A stretch of DNA of 64,000 nt, taken from Pacificispira sp002696645 (lineage in GTDB: Bacteria; Pseudomonadota; Alphaproteobacteria; UBA8366; Aestuariispiraceae). The notes under the pieces were generated by a model. It was given only the letters and a program-made list of their open reading frames with translations. It did not search any database and had not been told where the DNA came from. This document shows, piece by piece, positions 16,919 through 25,226 of the stretch (the first letter of the stretch is position 1; each line of letters starts with the position of its first letter). Position numbers and translations under genes: made by a program. The DNA is taken from the NCBI RefSeq assembly GCF_048892425.1, contig NZ_JBLZHU010000003.1:1-64000 (forward strand), in the 5' to 3' direction.

Positions 16919-18319
16919 TCAGACAAGAACCAATGTCGCCAGGCCCAAGAACACAAAGAAACCGACCACATCCGTGATTGTCGTCAAAAAGACTGTCGAG
17001 GCGATAGCGGGGTCCTGACCGATCCGTTCGATCACCAGGGGGATCAGAACGCCACTGAACCCCGCAATGATCAGATTCAGTACCATCGCGAAGGCAATTA
17101 CCGCCCCCAGAATAGGATCACTGAACCACAACCAGGCGATTACCCCCATAATGGCGGCAAACAGGAAGCCATTGGCACAGCCCACCAGAACTTCCTTGGT
17201 CATGATTCGAACCGCATTGCGTGCCGTCAATTCATTGGTCGCCAACGCCCGCACCGCAACGGTCAGTGTCTGGGTCCCCGCATTTCCACCCATGGAGGCG
17301 ACAATGGGCATCAGAACGGCCAGAGCCACAATTTTGCCCAGCGCATCTTCAAACAACCCGATCACCAGGGAGGCAACTATCGCCGTCCCTAAATTCACCA
17401 GCAACCAGGAAAACCGCAGACGGGTTGTTTCGAAGAAGTCAGAATAGAAGTCATCCTCACTAACCCCCCCAAGTTTCAGGATGTCATCCTCATGTTCTTC
17501 GTCCATGACATCGACGATATCATCGATGGTAACGACCCCGACCAGGACCCCGTCCGCATCGACAACCGGGGCTTCGACAAGGCCATATTGACGAAACAGA
17601 AAGGCCATATCTTCCTGATCCATATCCGCAGGCATGACCTTCACGTCGGTTTCCATGATGGCGGAGATGGGCACCACCCGCTTGGTCCGCAGCAATTTTG
17701 AAAGCTGTACCAATGCGACCGGCTTATGCGACGGCGTGACGACAATGATGTTATAGAAATCATCGGGCAGGTCGGTATCTTCACCCCGCATAAAGTCTAT
17801 GGTCTGACCAACAGTCCAGAAATCGGGGATGGTCACGGTTTCCCGCCGCATCAATCGCCCGGCGGAATACTCCGGATAGCTCAGCCCCTGTTCATAGAGG
17901 ACCCGGTCTTCGGCAGAGACCGTGTCGAGGATCTCGCGCTGATCCTCCTCGTCCAGATCTTCCAGAAAGTCGATGACGTCATCGGAATCCAGATCACGGA
18001 CGATGTTTGCCAGCACGGAATTGGGCAATTCATCGACGATATCCTCGCGCACGGATTCATCGATATAGGAGAAAACATCGGAATCCAGCTCATCGCCCAG
18101 CGCATGAACCACCGACAGCCGGTCATCCGGGGACAGGCGTTCCAGCAAGTCCGCCAAATCCGCAGCATGCAGCGGCACCACCAGTTCCCGGATGGTGTCA
18201 GGCGGTGCGCCTTCATCAACGGCAGCCTCAACGGCCTCTACAGTCTCGTTTGATAGACCATACAGTTCGTCGAAGGCGTCGCCGTCTTCGCTATCCGTCT
18301 TTTCTGCCGCTTCCGACAT
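16919..18319 (-). CDS. mgtE: magnesium transporter MgtE
   Basis: The 466-residue protein has the acidic N domain of MgtE (about residues 25-150), two CBS domains that sense Mg2+ (about 155-275, with VGVVTIDDIVDVMDEE), a connecting helix and five membrane segments (about 305-466). The pore motif MPIVASMGGNAGTQTL is intact. It brings Mg2+ (and perhaps Co2+) into the cytosol down the gradient. The start codon lies 25 bp after the malic enzyme stop, leaving no room for a separate Mg2+ riboswitch and implying cotranscription with maeB. Confidence 0.95.
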   Translation of the reverse strand: MSEAAEKTDSEDGDAFDELYGLSNETVEAVEAAVDEGAPPDTIRELVVPLHAADLADLLERLSPDDRLSVVHALGDELDSDVFSYIDESVREDIVDELPNSVLANIVRDLDSDDVIDFLEDLDEEDQREILDTVSAEDRVLYEQGLSYPEYSAGRLMRRETVTIPDFWTVGQTIDFMRGEDTDLPDDFYNIIVVTPSHKPVALVQLSKLLRTKRVVPISAIMETDVKVMPADMDQEDMAFLFRQYGLVEAPVVDADGVLVGVVTIDDIVDVMDEEHEDDILKLGGVSEDDFYSDFFETTRLRFSWLLVNLGTAIVASLVIGLFEDALGKIVALAVLMPIVASMGGNAGTQTLTVAVRALATNELTARNAVRIMTKEVLVGCANGFLFAAIMGVIAWLWFSDPILGAVIAFAMVLNLIIAGFSGVLIPLVIERIGQDPAIASTVFLTTITDVVGFFVFLGLATLVLV

Positions 18320-18344
18320 AAGTCAGAATCCCTGTTTCAGTACT

Positions 18345-20627
18345 TCAGGCCCTCTTTTCCGAGGTGCGTGTTTCCATTTGCGCATCCACAACAGCAACAG
18401 CCGTCATATTCACAATGCCCCGCGCTGTCAGCGAGGTTGTCAGAATATGCACCGGGCGCGCCGATCCAATCATAATCGGCCCAACGGACAGCCCGTCTCC
18501 CAGCATTTTCACCGCATTATACGCTATATTCGCCGCATCCAGCGTCGGCATAATCATCAAATTCGCCGAGCCGGTCAGTTTGTTTTCCGGCATCAAGGTT
18601 GCGCGCAGCGTTTCATCCAACGCGGTGTCGGCATGCATTTCACCTTCTACTTCTAAATCGGTCTCGCGCTGCAGAATGGCAACCGCCTGGCGCATTTTAA
18701 TTGAAGAGGGGGAATCCGAACTGCCAAAATTAGCATGGGACAGCATGGCGATCTTCGGCTCGATGCCAAAGCGGCGCACCTCTTCCGCCGCCAGGATCGC
18801 CATTTCGACCAGTTCCTCAACGGTGGGGTCGAAACTGACATGGGTATCGCAGAAGAAAAATATCCCCTTGTTCAGGATCAACATATTTAGGGTAGAGAAG
18901 TCCCGCGCCCCGCTGCGCACACCAATCACACGGCGGACATGTTTCAGATGATCGCGGAATCGTCCCATCGTCCCACAGATCAGCGCATCGGCCTGTCCCA
19001 GACGCACCATTAGCGACCCGATCACCGTGGTCCGTGTGCGCACGACTTCCCGCGCAAGCTCTGGCGAAACACCCTGCCGACCGGTCAACTCATGATACAA
19101 TGTCCAGTATTCCTTATAGCGTGGATCATCTTCGGGATCACATAATTCAAAATCCCGATCAATCACCAGCCGCAGGCCCAGGCGTTCAATCCGTTGCTCA
19201 ATAACTTTTCGACGGCCGATCAGGATCGGATGGGCGATACCGTCATCAACGACGATCTGTACCGCGCGCAGCACCCGCTCCTCTTCCCCTTCCGCATAAA
19301 CAACGCGACGGGGATCCGCGACCGCACGATCAATGATCGGCTTCATCACGGTGCCGGAGCGATAGACGAAAGATTCCAGCCGCGCATTATAGGCTTCGAA
19401 ATCCTCAATCGGGCGTGTCGCCACACCAGACTCCATTGCAGCCCGCGCAACGGCGGGGGCAATTTCCAAAATCAACCGTGGATCAAACGGTTTGGGAATC
19501 AGGTGATCCCGCCCGAACCCACCGGAACTGCCATAGGCCTTGGCAACAACCTCGGAAACTTCGCGACGCGCCAGGGCGGCGATGGCTTTGACCGCAGCAA
19601 CCTTCATTTCCTCATTGATCGTGGTCGCCCCAACATCCAATGCCCCCCGGAAGATAAAAGGGAAGCACAGCACATTATTGACCTGATTGGGATAATCCGA
19701 CCGACCCGTCGCAACGATGGCATCCGGGCGGGCCTCCATCGCATCTTCGGGCAGGATTTCAGGATTCGGATTGGCCAGCGCCAGGATGATGGGCGCTTTG
19801 CCCATGCGCTTGACCATTTCAGGCTTCAGGACATTGGGGGCAGACAGGCCCAGAAAGACATCCGCCCCGTCGATCACATCATCCAGGGTGCGCATATTGG
19901 TTTGTTTGGCATAAATGCCTTTATATTCGTCCATCTGCTCCCGGCCTTCATAGACCAGGCCGTCAATATCGGTGACCCAGATATTCTCCCGCTTCGCGCC
20001 CATCGCGACCAACATCGACAAACAGGCCAGCGCCGCAGCCCCCGCGCCAGACGTTACGATCTTGATATCTTCAAACTTCTCGCCCAACAGTTCCAAGCCA
20101 TTCAAAACCGCCGCAGCGACAATGATCGCGGTCCCATGCTGGTCATCATGAAAAACCGGAATTTTCATCTTCGCGCGCAAGCGCTTCTCGATTTCAAAGC
20201 ATTCCGGGGCCTTGATGTCTTCCAGATTGATGCCGCCAAAGGTTGGTTCCAGTGCGGAGACAACGGCACAGAATTTGTCCGGATCGGTCTCATCGACCTC
20301 GATATCAAACACATCGATACCGGCGAATTTCTTGAACAGGACGGCCTTACCTTCCATCACCGGCTTGGACGCCAGGGCACCAATCGCCCCCAGGCCCAGC
20401 ACGGCGGTCCCATTGGTGATCACACCCACCAGATTGGCACGCGCCGTCAGATAGGCGGCCTCAACCGGGTCACGCTCAATCTCACGACAGGCTGCGGCCA
20501 CACCGGGGGAATAGGCCAGGCTGAGATCGCGCTGTGTCGCCAGCGGTTTGGTTGCGACGACCGCCAGTTTCCCGGCAGGTGACATACGATGATATGCCAA
20601 CGCCTCCTGGTCGAAATTTTTCGCCAT
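18345..20627 (-). CDS. maeB: NADP-dependent malic enzyme with C-terminal phosphotransacetylase-like domain
   Basis: This 760-residue MaeB-type enzyme decarboxylates malate to pyruvate with NADP+. Residues 1 to about 430 form the malic enzyme part (SLAYSPGVAAACREIERDP near residue 38, the metal/active-site DDQHGTAI, and GAGAAALACL in the Rossmann domain). From about 430 to the end is a phosphotransacetylase-like domain, which in this class is regulatory (acetyl-CoA inhibition) and not known to be catalytic. Length agrees with the family. It is the first gene of the maeB-mgtE pair. Confidence 0.95.
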   Translation of the reverse strand: MAKNFDQEALAYHRMSPAGKLAVVATKPLATQRDLSLAYSPGVAAACREIERDPVEAAYLTARANLVGVITNGTAVLGLGAIGALASKPVMEGKAVLFKKFAGIDVFDIEVDETDPDKFCAVVSALEPTFGGINLEDIKAPECFEIEKRLRAKMKIPVFHDDQHGTAIIVAAAVLNGLELLGEKFEDIKIVTSGAGAAALACLSMLVAMGAKRENIWVTDIDGLVYEGREQMDEYKGIYAKQTNMRTLDDVIDGADVFLGLSAPNVLKPEMVKRMGKAPIILALANPNPEILPEDAMEARPDAIVATGRSDYPNQVNNVLCFPFIFRGALDVGATTINEEMKVAAVKAIAALARREVSEVVAKAYGSSGGFGRDHLIPKPFDPRLILEIAPAVARAAMESGVATRPIEDFEAYNARLESFVYRSGTVMKPIIDRAVADPRRVVYAEGEEERVLRAVQIVVDDGIAHPILIGRRKVIEQRIERLGLRLVIDRDFELCDPEDDPRYKEYWTLYHELTGRQGVSPELAREVVRTRTTVIGSLMVRLGQADALICGTMGRFRDHLKHVRRVIGVRSGARDFSTLNMLILNKGIFFFCDTHVSFDPTVEELVEMAILAAEEVRRFGIEPKIAMLSHANFGSSDSPSSIKMRQAVAILQRETDLEVEGEMHADTALDETLRATLMPENKLTGSANLMIMPTLDAANIAYNAVKMLGDGLSVGPIMIGSARPVHILTTSLTARGIVNMTAVAVVDAQMETRTSEKRA

Positions 20628-20657
20628 GAGTATGTATCCCCTTGAATGCGTGATTGA

Positions 20658-20674
20658 ACTGTGCAGAGCACAGT
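20658..20674. promoter_or_regulatory. 17-bp inverted repeat in front of maeB
   Basis: ACTGTGC and GCACAGT are perfect 7-bp arms around a 3-base centre, 31 bp upstream of the maeB start codon. The position between tRNA-Leu and maeB and the symmetric form suggest a protein operator; a transcriptional terminator is unlikely because no T run follows. The protein that would bind is unknown. Confidence 0.35.
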
Positions 20675-20802
20675 CCTAGACACCGGCCACTCCGCTATAC
20701 TGCGGTTGATGCCAGCATCTTATCCGAATTTACAGGAGGGGAAAGGGGCTGCGTTGAAAAACTCTTTTAACAGAGACGCTCAGAACCCTTTCAGACAAGA
20801 CA

Positions 20803-20889
20803 TGGTGCGGTCGAGAAGACTCGAACTTCCACCCGTGTTACCGGACAGCGACCTCAACGCTGCGCGTCTACCAATTCCGCCACGACCGC
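20803..20889 (-). tRNA. tRNA-Leu, anticodon GAG
   Basis: On the minus strand the acceptor arms GCGGTCG (5') and CGACCGC (3') pair perfectly, followed by discriminator A and an encoded CCA (20803-20805). The D arm holds TTGGTAGA, the anticodon arm is CAGCG-TTGAGGT-CGCTG with anticodon GAG (reads CUC/CUU), there is a long variable arm (CCG...CGG) as required for class II tRNALeu, and the T loop is TTCGAGT. About 30 bp downstream, a short CTCT/AGAG hairpin before a T run (about 20757-20775) may end transcription. Confidence 0.95.
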
Positions 20890-20969
20890 ACACCATGCCA
20901 TGCTCGGGGGCTTTTGCCCGCGAGTGCGCGATGGTATAGCCAATCACCGGCCCCCGATCAAGCGGGGCG

Positions 20970-21707
20970 ATGGCTGTGTGCAAAGGAATTCGACCCGTTA
21001 TGGATTTAAGCGCCACCCCCGACAAATCCTGTTCCCCGGACCGCTGGTCCGAAACCGCACGACCGGATTGGCGCGTCAGTGCGGAGCCGGTCGCCTATGA
21101 CACCGCCGTGGCAGAGATGGAAGCCCGCGTTGCCGCGATTCATGCCGGTACCGCGCCAGAGCAGATCTGGTTGTTGGAGCATCCCCCGCTCTATACCGCT
21201 GGCACCAGCGCGAAGGCGCAAGACCTGCTGACGCCCGCGCGCTTTCCCGTGCATAAGACCGGGCGGGGCGGACAATATACCTATCACGGGCCGGGCCAGC
21301 GCATCGCCTATGCCATGTTGAACCTGAAAGAGCGCGGCGCGGATGTGCGCTGTTACGTGCACGACCTGGAAGAATGGGTGATCCGCGCCCTGGCCCATTT
21401 CAATGTTGTGGGAGAGCGCCGCGAGGGCCGCGTCGGGATCTGGGTCGACCGAGGCAAGGGACGCGAGGACAAAATCGCCGCCATCGGTGTGCGGGTGCGC
21501 CATTGGGTCACCTTCCACGGGATATCGATCAATGTGGAGCCGGATCTCAGCCATTTCGACGGCATCGTGCCCTGCGGCATCGCAGACCAGAATTTGGGCG
21601 TCACGTCGCTGGTGGATTTAGGCCTGCCGGTAGGGTTGCCCGATTTGGATATCGCGCTGGAAACCGCCTTTGCGGAAGTCTTTGGACCGATTGGAACGCG
21701 GCTTTAA
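20970..21707 (+). CDS. lipB: lipoyl(octanoyl) transferase
   Basis: The 245-residue enzyme moves octanoyl groups from ACP to lipoyl domains of 2-oxoacid dehydrogenases and the glycine cleavage H protein. The family motif TGRGGQYTYHGPGQ, the segment AAIGVRV and the nucleophile cysteine in IVPCGIADQNLGVTSL (about residue 204) are all present. The ATG at 20970 follows AGCGGGGCG; an ATG at 21000 (MDLSATP) is also possible and would shorten it by ten residues. It reads alone, away from the tRNA. Confidence 0.93.
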   Translation: MAVCKGIRPVMDLSATPDKSCSPDRWSETARPDWRVSAEPVAYDTAVAEMEARVAAIHAGTAPEQIWLLEHPPLYTAGTSAKAQDLLTPARFPVHKTGRGGQYTYHGPGQRIAYAMLNLKERGADVRCYVHDLEEWVIRALAHFNVVGERREGRVGIWVDRGKGREDKIAAIGVRVRHWVTFHGISINVEPDLSHFDGIVPCGIADQNLGVTSLVDLGLPVGLPDLDIALETAFAEVFGPIGTRL

Positions 21708-22106
21708 ACGATCCAGACACAGTCAATCAGTCGGATGAGGCCCTTTACAGGGGTGATCCTGATTTTGCTTTGGTTCATCGCTCATTGTATCGACCTTCCC
21801 AATGATACCAGCCCCATTCGGGGTCATTTGGTTAATGGCCGTTCTGGGCGATGACACTGCAATTGCGGATCGTCGCACAGGACTTACAGTAAAGCCTAAA
21901 GAAAAATCATGATAAAAATCGCCAATCTGCGACATATTTGCGACGCAAACCACCGAATTCTATATATCTCACATCGTGTATTGCGCTGCACACTAAAATT
22001 TACTGCACTGCCAAATAAATATTCCTGTTCATTCTGCCTATCCCAAAGCTCTTTTCTGGTGAATACTGTAAAATCGCGAATACAGGAAATTACCGCTATT
22101 CCATCA
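21708..22106. other. 399-bp gap between convergent lipB and acyP
   Basis: No established gene is seen. The middle (about 21895-22080) is visibly A/T-richer than its surroundings. A 20-codon frame with a good ribosome binding site is listed separately at 21723-21785. No terminator with a T run was found. Confidence 0.4.
21723..21785 (-). CDS. possible 20-residue small protein
   Basis: The frame encodes 20 residues starting MSDEPKQNQDHPCKGP, hydrophilic and with a single Cys. GGGAAGG stands 8 bases before the ATG, an unusually good ribosome binding site for a chance frame. It is too short for composition to tell coding from non-coding and no family is recognised. It reads toward lipB, antisense in the gap. 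Confidence 0.22.
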   Translation of the reverse strand: MSDEPKQNQDHPCKGPHPTD

Positions 22107-22385
22107 TCACCCATCACGACGGATCTGAAACCCATCCTGATCGGGTGCCTGGGCCGGATGCGGCGTGACCGATGTCACCTGCGCATTGGGGGGCCCGCCG
22201 TGACAGGCGGCCACCATTTGATCAACCGCCGCCGCGGGACCACTGAACAGCGCCTGAACACTGCCATCAGGGCAATTGCGCACCCAGCCCTTCAGCGCCA
22301 GAGCACGCGCCTGCTTTTCAGTCCATGCGCGAAACCAGACACCTTGGACCTTGCCCTCAATCCGAACCTGAACTGATTTGGTCAT
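22107..22385 (-). CDS. acyP: acylphosphatase
   Basis: The 92-residue protein has the two signature blocks of acylphosphatases: GKVQGVWFRAW with catalytic Arg19, and GWVRNCPDGSVQALFSG with Asn37. It hydrolyses carboxyl-phosphate mixed anhydrides such as acetyl phosphate in the cytosol. Its length is normal. It begins 6 bp after the decarboxylase gene stop and is probably cotranscribed with it. Confidence 0.93.
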   Translation of the reverse strand: MTKSVQVRIEGKVQGVWFRAWTEKQARALALKGWVRNCPDGSVQALFSGPAAAVDQMVAACHGGPPNAQVTSVTPHPAQAPDQDGFQIRRDG

Positions 22386-22391
22386 AGAACA

Positions 22392-24026
22392 CTATCCATC
22401 TTGCGCCAGAGACGACAATTCCCGGATCACGGTGACGAACCGATGCAGCGTGTCAGAGATCGCCCCACGCGGCAACATCACCTCAACCAGTTGAAATTGA
22501 CTGTCATCAGCAAAAGCGGCTTCCAGCGCTGCAGCCAGTTCTGCGCGGGTACTAGCCCTATGGCCGCGCCCGCCCAACCCATCCGCCAGGGCCGCATAAT
22601 GCCAATCGGGCAGATCGTGATAGGCCGGGCCGGGCTGAAACACGCGCAACATTTCCCAACTGGTATTGTTGAACAGCACAACAATCGGGTTCCAGCCATA
22701 TTTGCGGCAATTCCCAATTTCCCAGCCGGTCATCTGAAATGCTCCGTCACCTACCAGAATCAAAGGCCGACGTCCGGTTGCCGCCTGTACCCCCAAACCG
22801 CCCGGCACGCCAAATCCCATGCTGGCGTAATAGCCCGGTGCTGCCAGTTCCGTATTATCGATATCCATCGCGGTAAAAAGGCAGTCTCCCATATCGGACG
22901 TCATTGGCATCACCCCGTGACGGGCAAAAAGTTCATTGATGCCCCGGGCAATATCCATCGGGTGGATCGGCTCCCCATCGACCTGCAACGGGCCAAGACT
23001 GGACGAATCCGCTCGATGTTCTGCCTGACCCAATGGTTTCGCCTCCGCAATCAACGCGTCCAGAAAATCTTCCAACAAGACGTCTGGATAGAAATGCAAG
23101 CCAACCCGGACCTGACCATCGAAGGCGTGGATGGCATTCCTCATATCGATCTTGCCACCCGACACACCGAAATTCGTATCGCTGACAATCACGCCCAGCA
23201 TCAGCAAACAATCAGACCCTTCGACAAGATCACTGACTTCAGGTTTCCCGGCTGCGCCCAGATACGTGCCGACCAAAGGAACATCCTGTCCCGCCAACAA
23301 TCCCCGGCTCATAAAACTGGTGGTGACAGGGATACGCAGCTTCTGCGCCAGTGTGGTAACCTGGGCTTCCAAGCCATAGCGTTTTGCCTCAACGCCCACC
23401 ATCAGCACCGGATTGTCCGCCGCCGCCAATCGCATCAGCACTTCCCGGGCGGCTGATTGTGCGGCTTCCGGATTGCCCTGTGCCGGTGTGAAGACAGGAA
23501 CCTCCCCAATCTCAGTCAGCACCATGTCACGAGGAATTTCCAAATAGACGGGACGAGAATCATGCAGGCAACGATCCAGGACACGGGCAATATCCTGTGC
23601 CGCTGTGGCGGGGTCATCCAATCGCGCCTGATCACAGGTCAGTTCCTTGAAAATCTGCCATTGGGAATCCAATCGCTTGACCTGATGATGCAGCAACAGG
23701 CCACGCTGCCCTTCAGCCTTACCGGGTGCGCCGGAAATGATTACCATCGGCGTCTTTTCTGCATAGGCCTGGGCAACCGGATTGATCATATTCAATGCCC
23801 CGGCCCCATAGGTCACACAAGCGACCGAAAGCCCGCTGGTGAACCGCGCGGCTCCATCGGCTGCAAAGCCAATCCCCGGCTCGTGACTGAGTGTATAGAG
23901 CGGCAAAATATCACTGCTTTCAATTATCTTAAAAAAGGGCAACGCGAAATCGCCGGGTATACCGAAAACCTCCCCCGCCCCACGGTCCTTCAATGCCTGT
24001 AAAACGGATTCCGCCAAACCTGCCAT
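22392..24026 (-). CDS. thiamine-diphosphate-dependent 2-oxoacid decarboxylase (indolepyruvate/phenylpyruvate decarboxylase-like)
   Basis: The 544-residue protein has the N-terminal pyrimidine-binding domain with the activating Glu in SHEPGIGFAADGAAR (about residue 48), a central domain, and the C-terminal cofactor motif GDGAFQMTGWEIGN...FNN. The order and the GIPGDFALPFFKIIE start match the alphaproteobacterial phenylpyruvate/indolepyruvate decarboxylases rather than acetolactate synthase. The product would be an aldehyde such as indole acetaldehyde or phenylacetaldehyde. Substrate is inference. The ATG at 24026 with AGGGAA upstream is preferred to a TTG at 24062. Confidence 0.8.
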   Translation of the reverse strand: MAGLAESVLQALKDRGAGEVFGIPGDFALPFFKIIESSDILPLYTLSHEPGIGFAADGAARFTSGLSVACVTYGAGALNMINPVAQAYAEKTPMVIISGAPGKAEGQRGLLLHHQVKRLDSQWQIFKELTCDQARLDDPATAAQDIARVLDRCLHDSRPVYLEIPRDMVLTEIGEVPVFTPAQGNPEAAQSAAREVLMRLAAADNPVLMVGVEAKRYGLEAQVTTLAQKLRIPVTTSFMSRGLLAGQDVPLVGTYLGAAGKPEVSDLVEGSDCLLMLGVIVSDTNFGVSGGKIDMRNAIHAFDGQVRVGLHFYPDVLLEDFLDALIAEAKPLGQAEHRADSSSLGPLQVDGEPIHPMDIARGINELFARHGVMPMTSDMGDCLFTAMDIDNTELAAPGYYASMGFGVPGGLGVQAATGRRPLILVGDGAFQMTGWEIGNCRKYGWNPIVVLFNNTSWEMLRVFQPGPAYHDLPDWHYAALADGLGGRGHRASTRAELAAALEAAFADDSQFQLVEVMLPRGAISDTLHRFVTVIRELSSLAQDG

Positions 24027-24208
24027 GATGGTGTTCCCTGTTCTTTGAATGGTTGATTTCAACTATGGACAGGTGAAAATTTCTGCGCAATCCCGGCCCT
24101 GAAAAAAGAAACAATCGGTATGCATCGGCCGAATTTCGTGAAACCCTGATCGCGTATCGGCACCGCGCGCGTAACACAATTGCCGCGCTACAACACAAGG
24201 GAACAAGC

Positions 24209-25174
24209 ATGAAAATTGGTTTTATCGGTCTGGGCAATGTCGGGGGTAAACTGGCCGGCAGCCTGTTGCGCAATGGCAAGGATGTGATGGTGCGCGATCT
24301 AAACGACGCGCTGGTCGCAACCTTTGTAGAAAAGGGGGCCAAGGCTGCCGCAAGCCCCAAGGCTATGGCAGAGGCGTGTGATATCACCATCACCTGCCTG
24401 CCCTCCCCTGCCGCCAGTGCGGCAGTGCTGGAGGCAGAAGACGGCGTCCTGGCAGGCCTGAGCGCAGGCAAGATCTGGGCGGAAATGAGCACGACAGACG
24501 AAGCCGAGGTCAAACGCCTGGGCGCGATGGTCAAGGCAAAGGGCGCAGAACCGATTGATTGCCCAGTCAGCGGCGGGTGCCATCGTGCCGCCACGGGCAA
24601 TATAGCCATTCTGGCAGGCTGTGACCGCGCTGCCTTTGACCGCATGCTGCCGGTTCTGACCGTTCTGGGACGCCGTGTGCTGCATACCGGCCCTCTGGGC
24701 AGTGCATCCGTCCTGAAAGTCATCACCAATTATCTGGCCACCGCCAACCTGATCAGCCTGACAGAGGCCCTGACCACGGCGAAGGCAGCGGGCATGGATT
24801 TGGGCACCGCCTATGAGGCGATTAAGATTTCGTCGGGCAATTCCTTCGTCCATGAAACCGAAAGTCAGGTCATCCTGAATGGCAGCCGCGATATCAGCTT
24901 CACCATGGATCTGGTGCTGAAAGACATCGGCCTGTTCCAGACCATCGCGGATCGCGCCGGCGTGCCCCTGGAGTTGAACCCGAAGATGATTGAAATCTTT
25001 GAAGACGGCCAGCGCCGCTATGGCCCGCGGGAATGGTCACCCAATATCATCCGCCGGCTGGAAGATGCGTGTAACATCAAAGTCCTGGCCCCCGGTTTCC
25101 CTGCGGAAATACTGGACGACGAGCCAGAGGAGCCAGGATATGAGGTGATCCCAAAGGGTCGGGTGACAAAGTAA
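24209..25174 (+). CDS. beta-hydroxyacid dehydrogenase family (3-hydroxyisobutyrate dehydrogenase-like)
   Basis: The 321-residue NAD(P)-dependent oxidoreductase begins MKIGFIGLGNVGGKLAGSL, the Rossmann motif of the family. It has the substrate-binding PVSGGCHRAATGNIAILAGG-like segment (reads ILAGCD here) and the catalytic Lys region GSASVLKVITNYLATANL. The C-terminal 30 residues extend beyond the usual end. The exact hydroxyacid is not known. It is transcribed divergently from the decarboxylase gene across 182 bp, with AAGGGA before the ATG. Confidence 0.85.
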   Translation: MKIGFIGLGNVGGKLAGSLLRNGKDVMVRDLNDALVATFVEKGAKAAASPKAMAEACDITITCLPSPAASAAVLEAEDGVLAGLSAGKIWAEMSTTDEAEVKRLGAMVKAKGAEPIDCPVSGGCHRAATGNIAILAGCDRAAFDRMLPVLTVLGRRVLHTGPLGSASVLKVITNYLATANLISLTEALTTAKAAGMDLGTAYEAIKISSGNSFVHETESQVILNGSRDISFTMDLVLKDIGLFQTIADRAGVPLELNPKMIEIFEDGQRRYGPREWSPNIIRRLEDACNIKVLAPGFPAEILDDEPEEPGYEVIPKGRVTK

Positions 25175-25189
25175 ATGTGGCTTAGTGGC

Positions 25190-25214
25190 CCCCTCCCCCA
25201 ATGCGGGGGAGGGG
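25190..25214. repeat. perfect 10-bp hairpin between convergent genes
   Basis: CCCCTCCCCC (25190-25199) and GGGGGAGGGG (25205-25214) form a perfect stem around AATGC. It lies between the ends of the dehydrogenase gene (+) and typA (-). No T run follows on either strand, so it is not a standard intrinsic terminator, though it could still stall polymerase from both sides. Such C/G hairpins are common dispersed repeats in GC-rich alphaproteobacteria. Confidence 0.6.
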
Positions 25215-25226
25215 ATCAAAACAGAC

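Noticed and set aside
18320..18344. magnesium-sensing leader before mgtE
   Set aside because: mgtE begins 25 bp after maeB, so there is no room for an M-box or similar leader.
19194..20582. 462-codon open frame on the + strand opposite the malic enzyme gene
   Set aside because: It lies wholly antisense to maeB, whose motifs are unmistakable, and its product is full of His and Arg runs typical of antisense frames in GC-rich genes.
22401..23456. 351-codon open frame on the + strand opposite the decarboxylase
   Set aside because: Antisense to a well-supported thiamine enzyme; no family resemblance.
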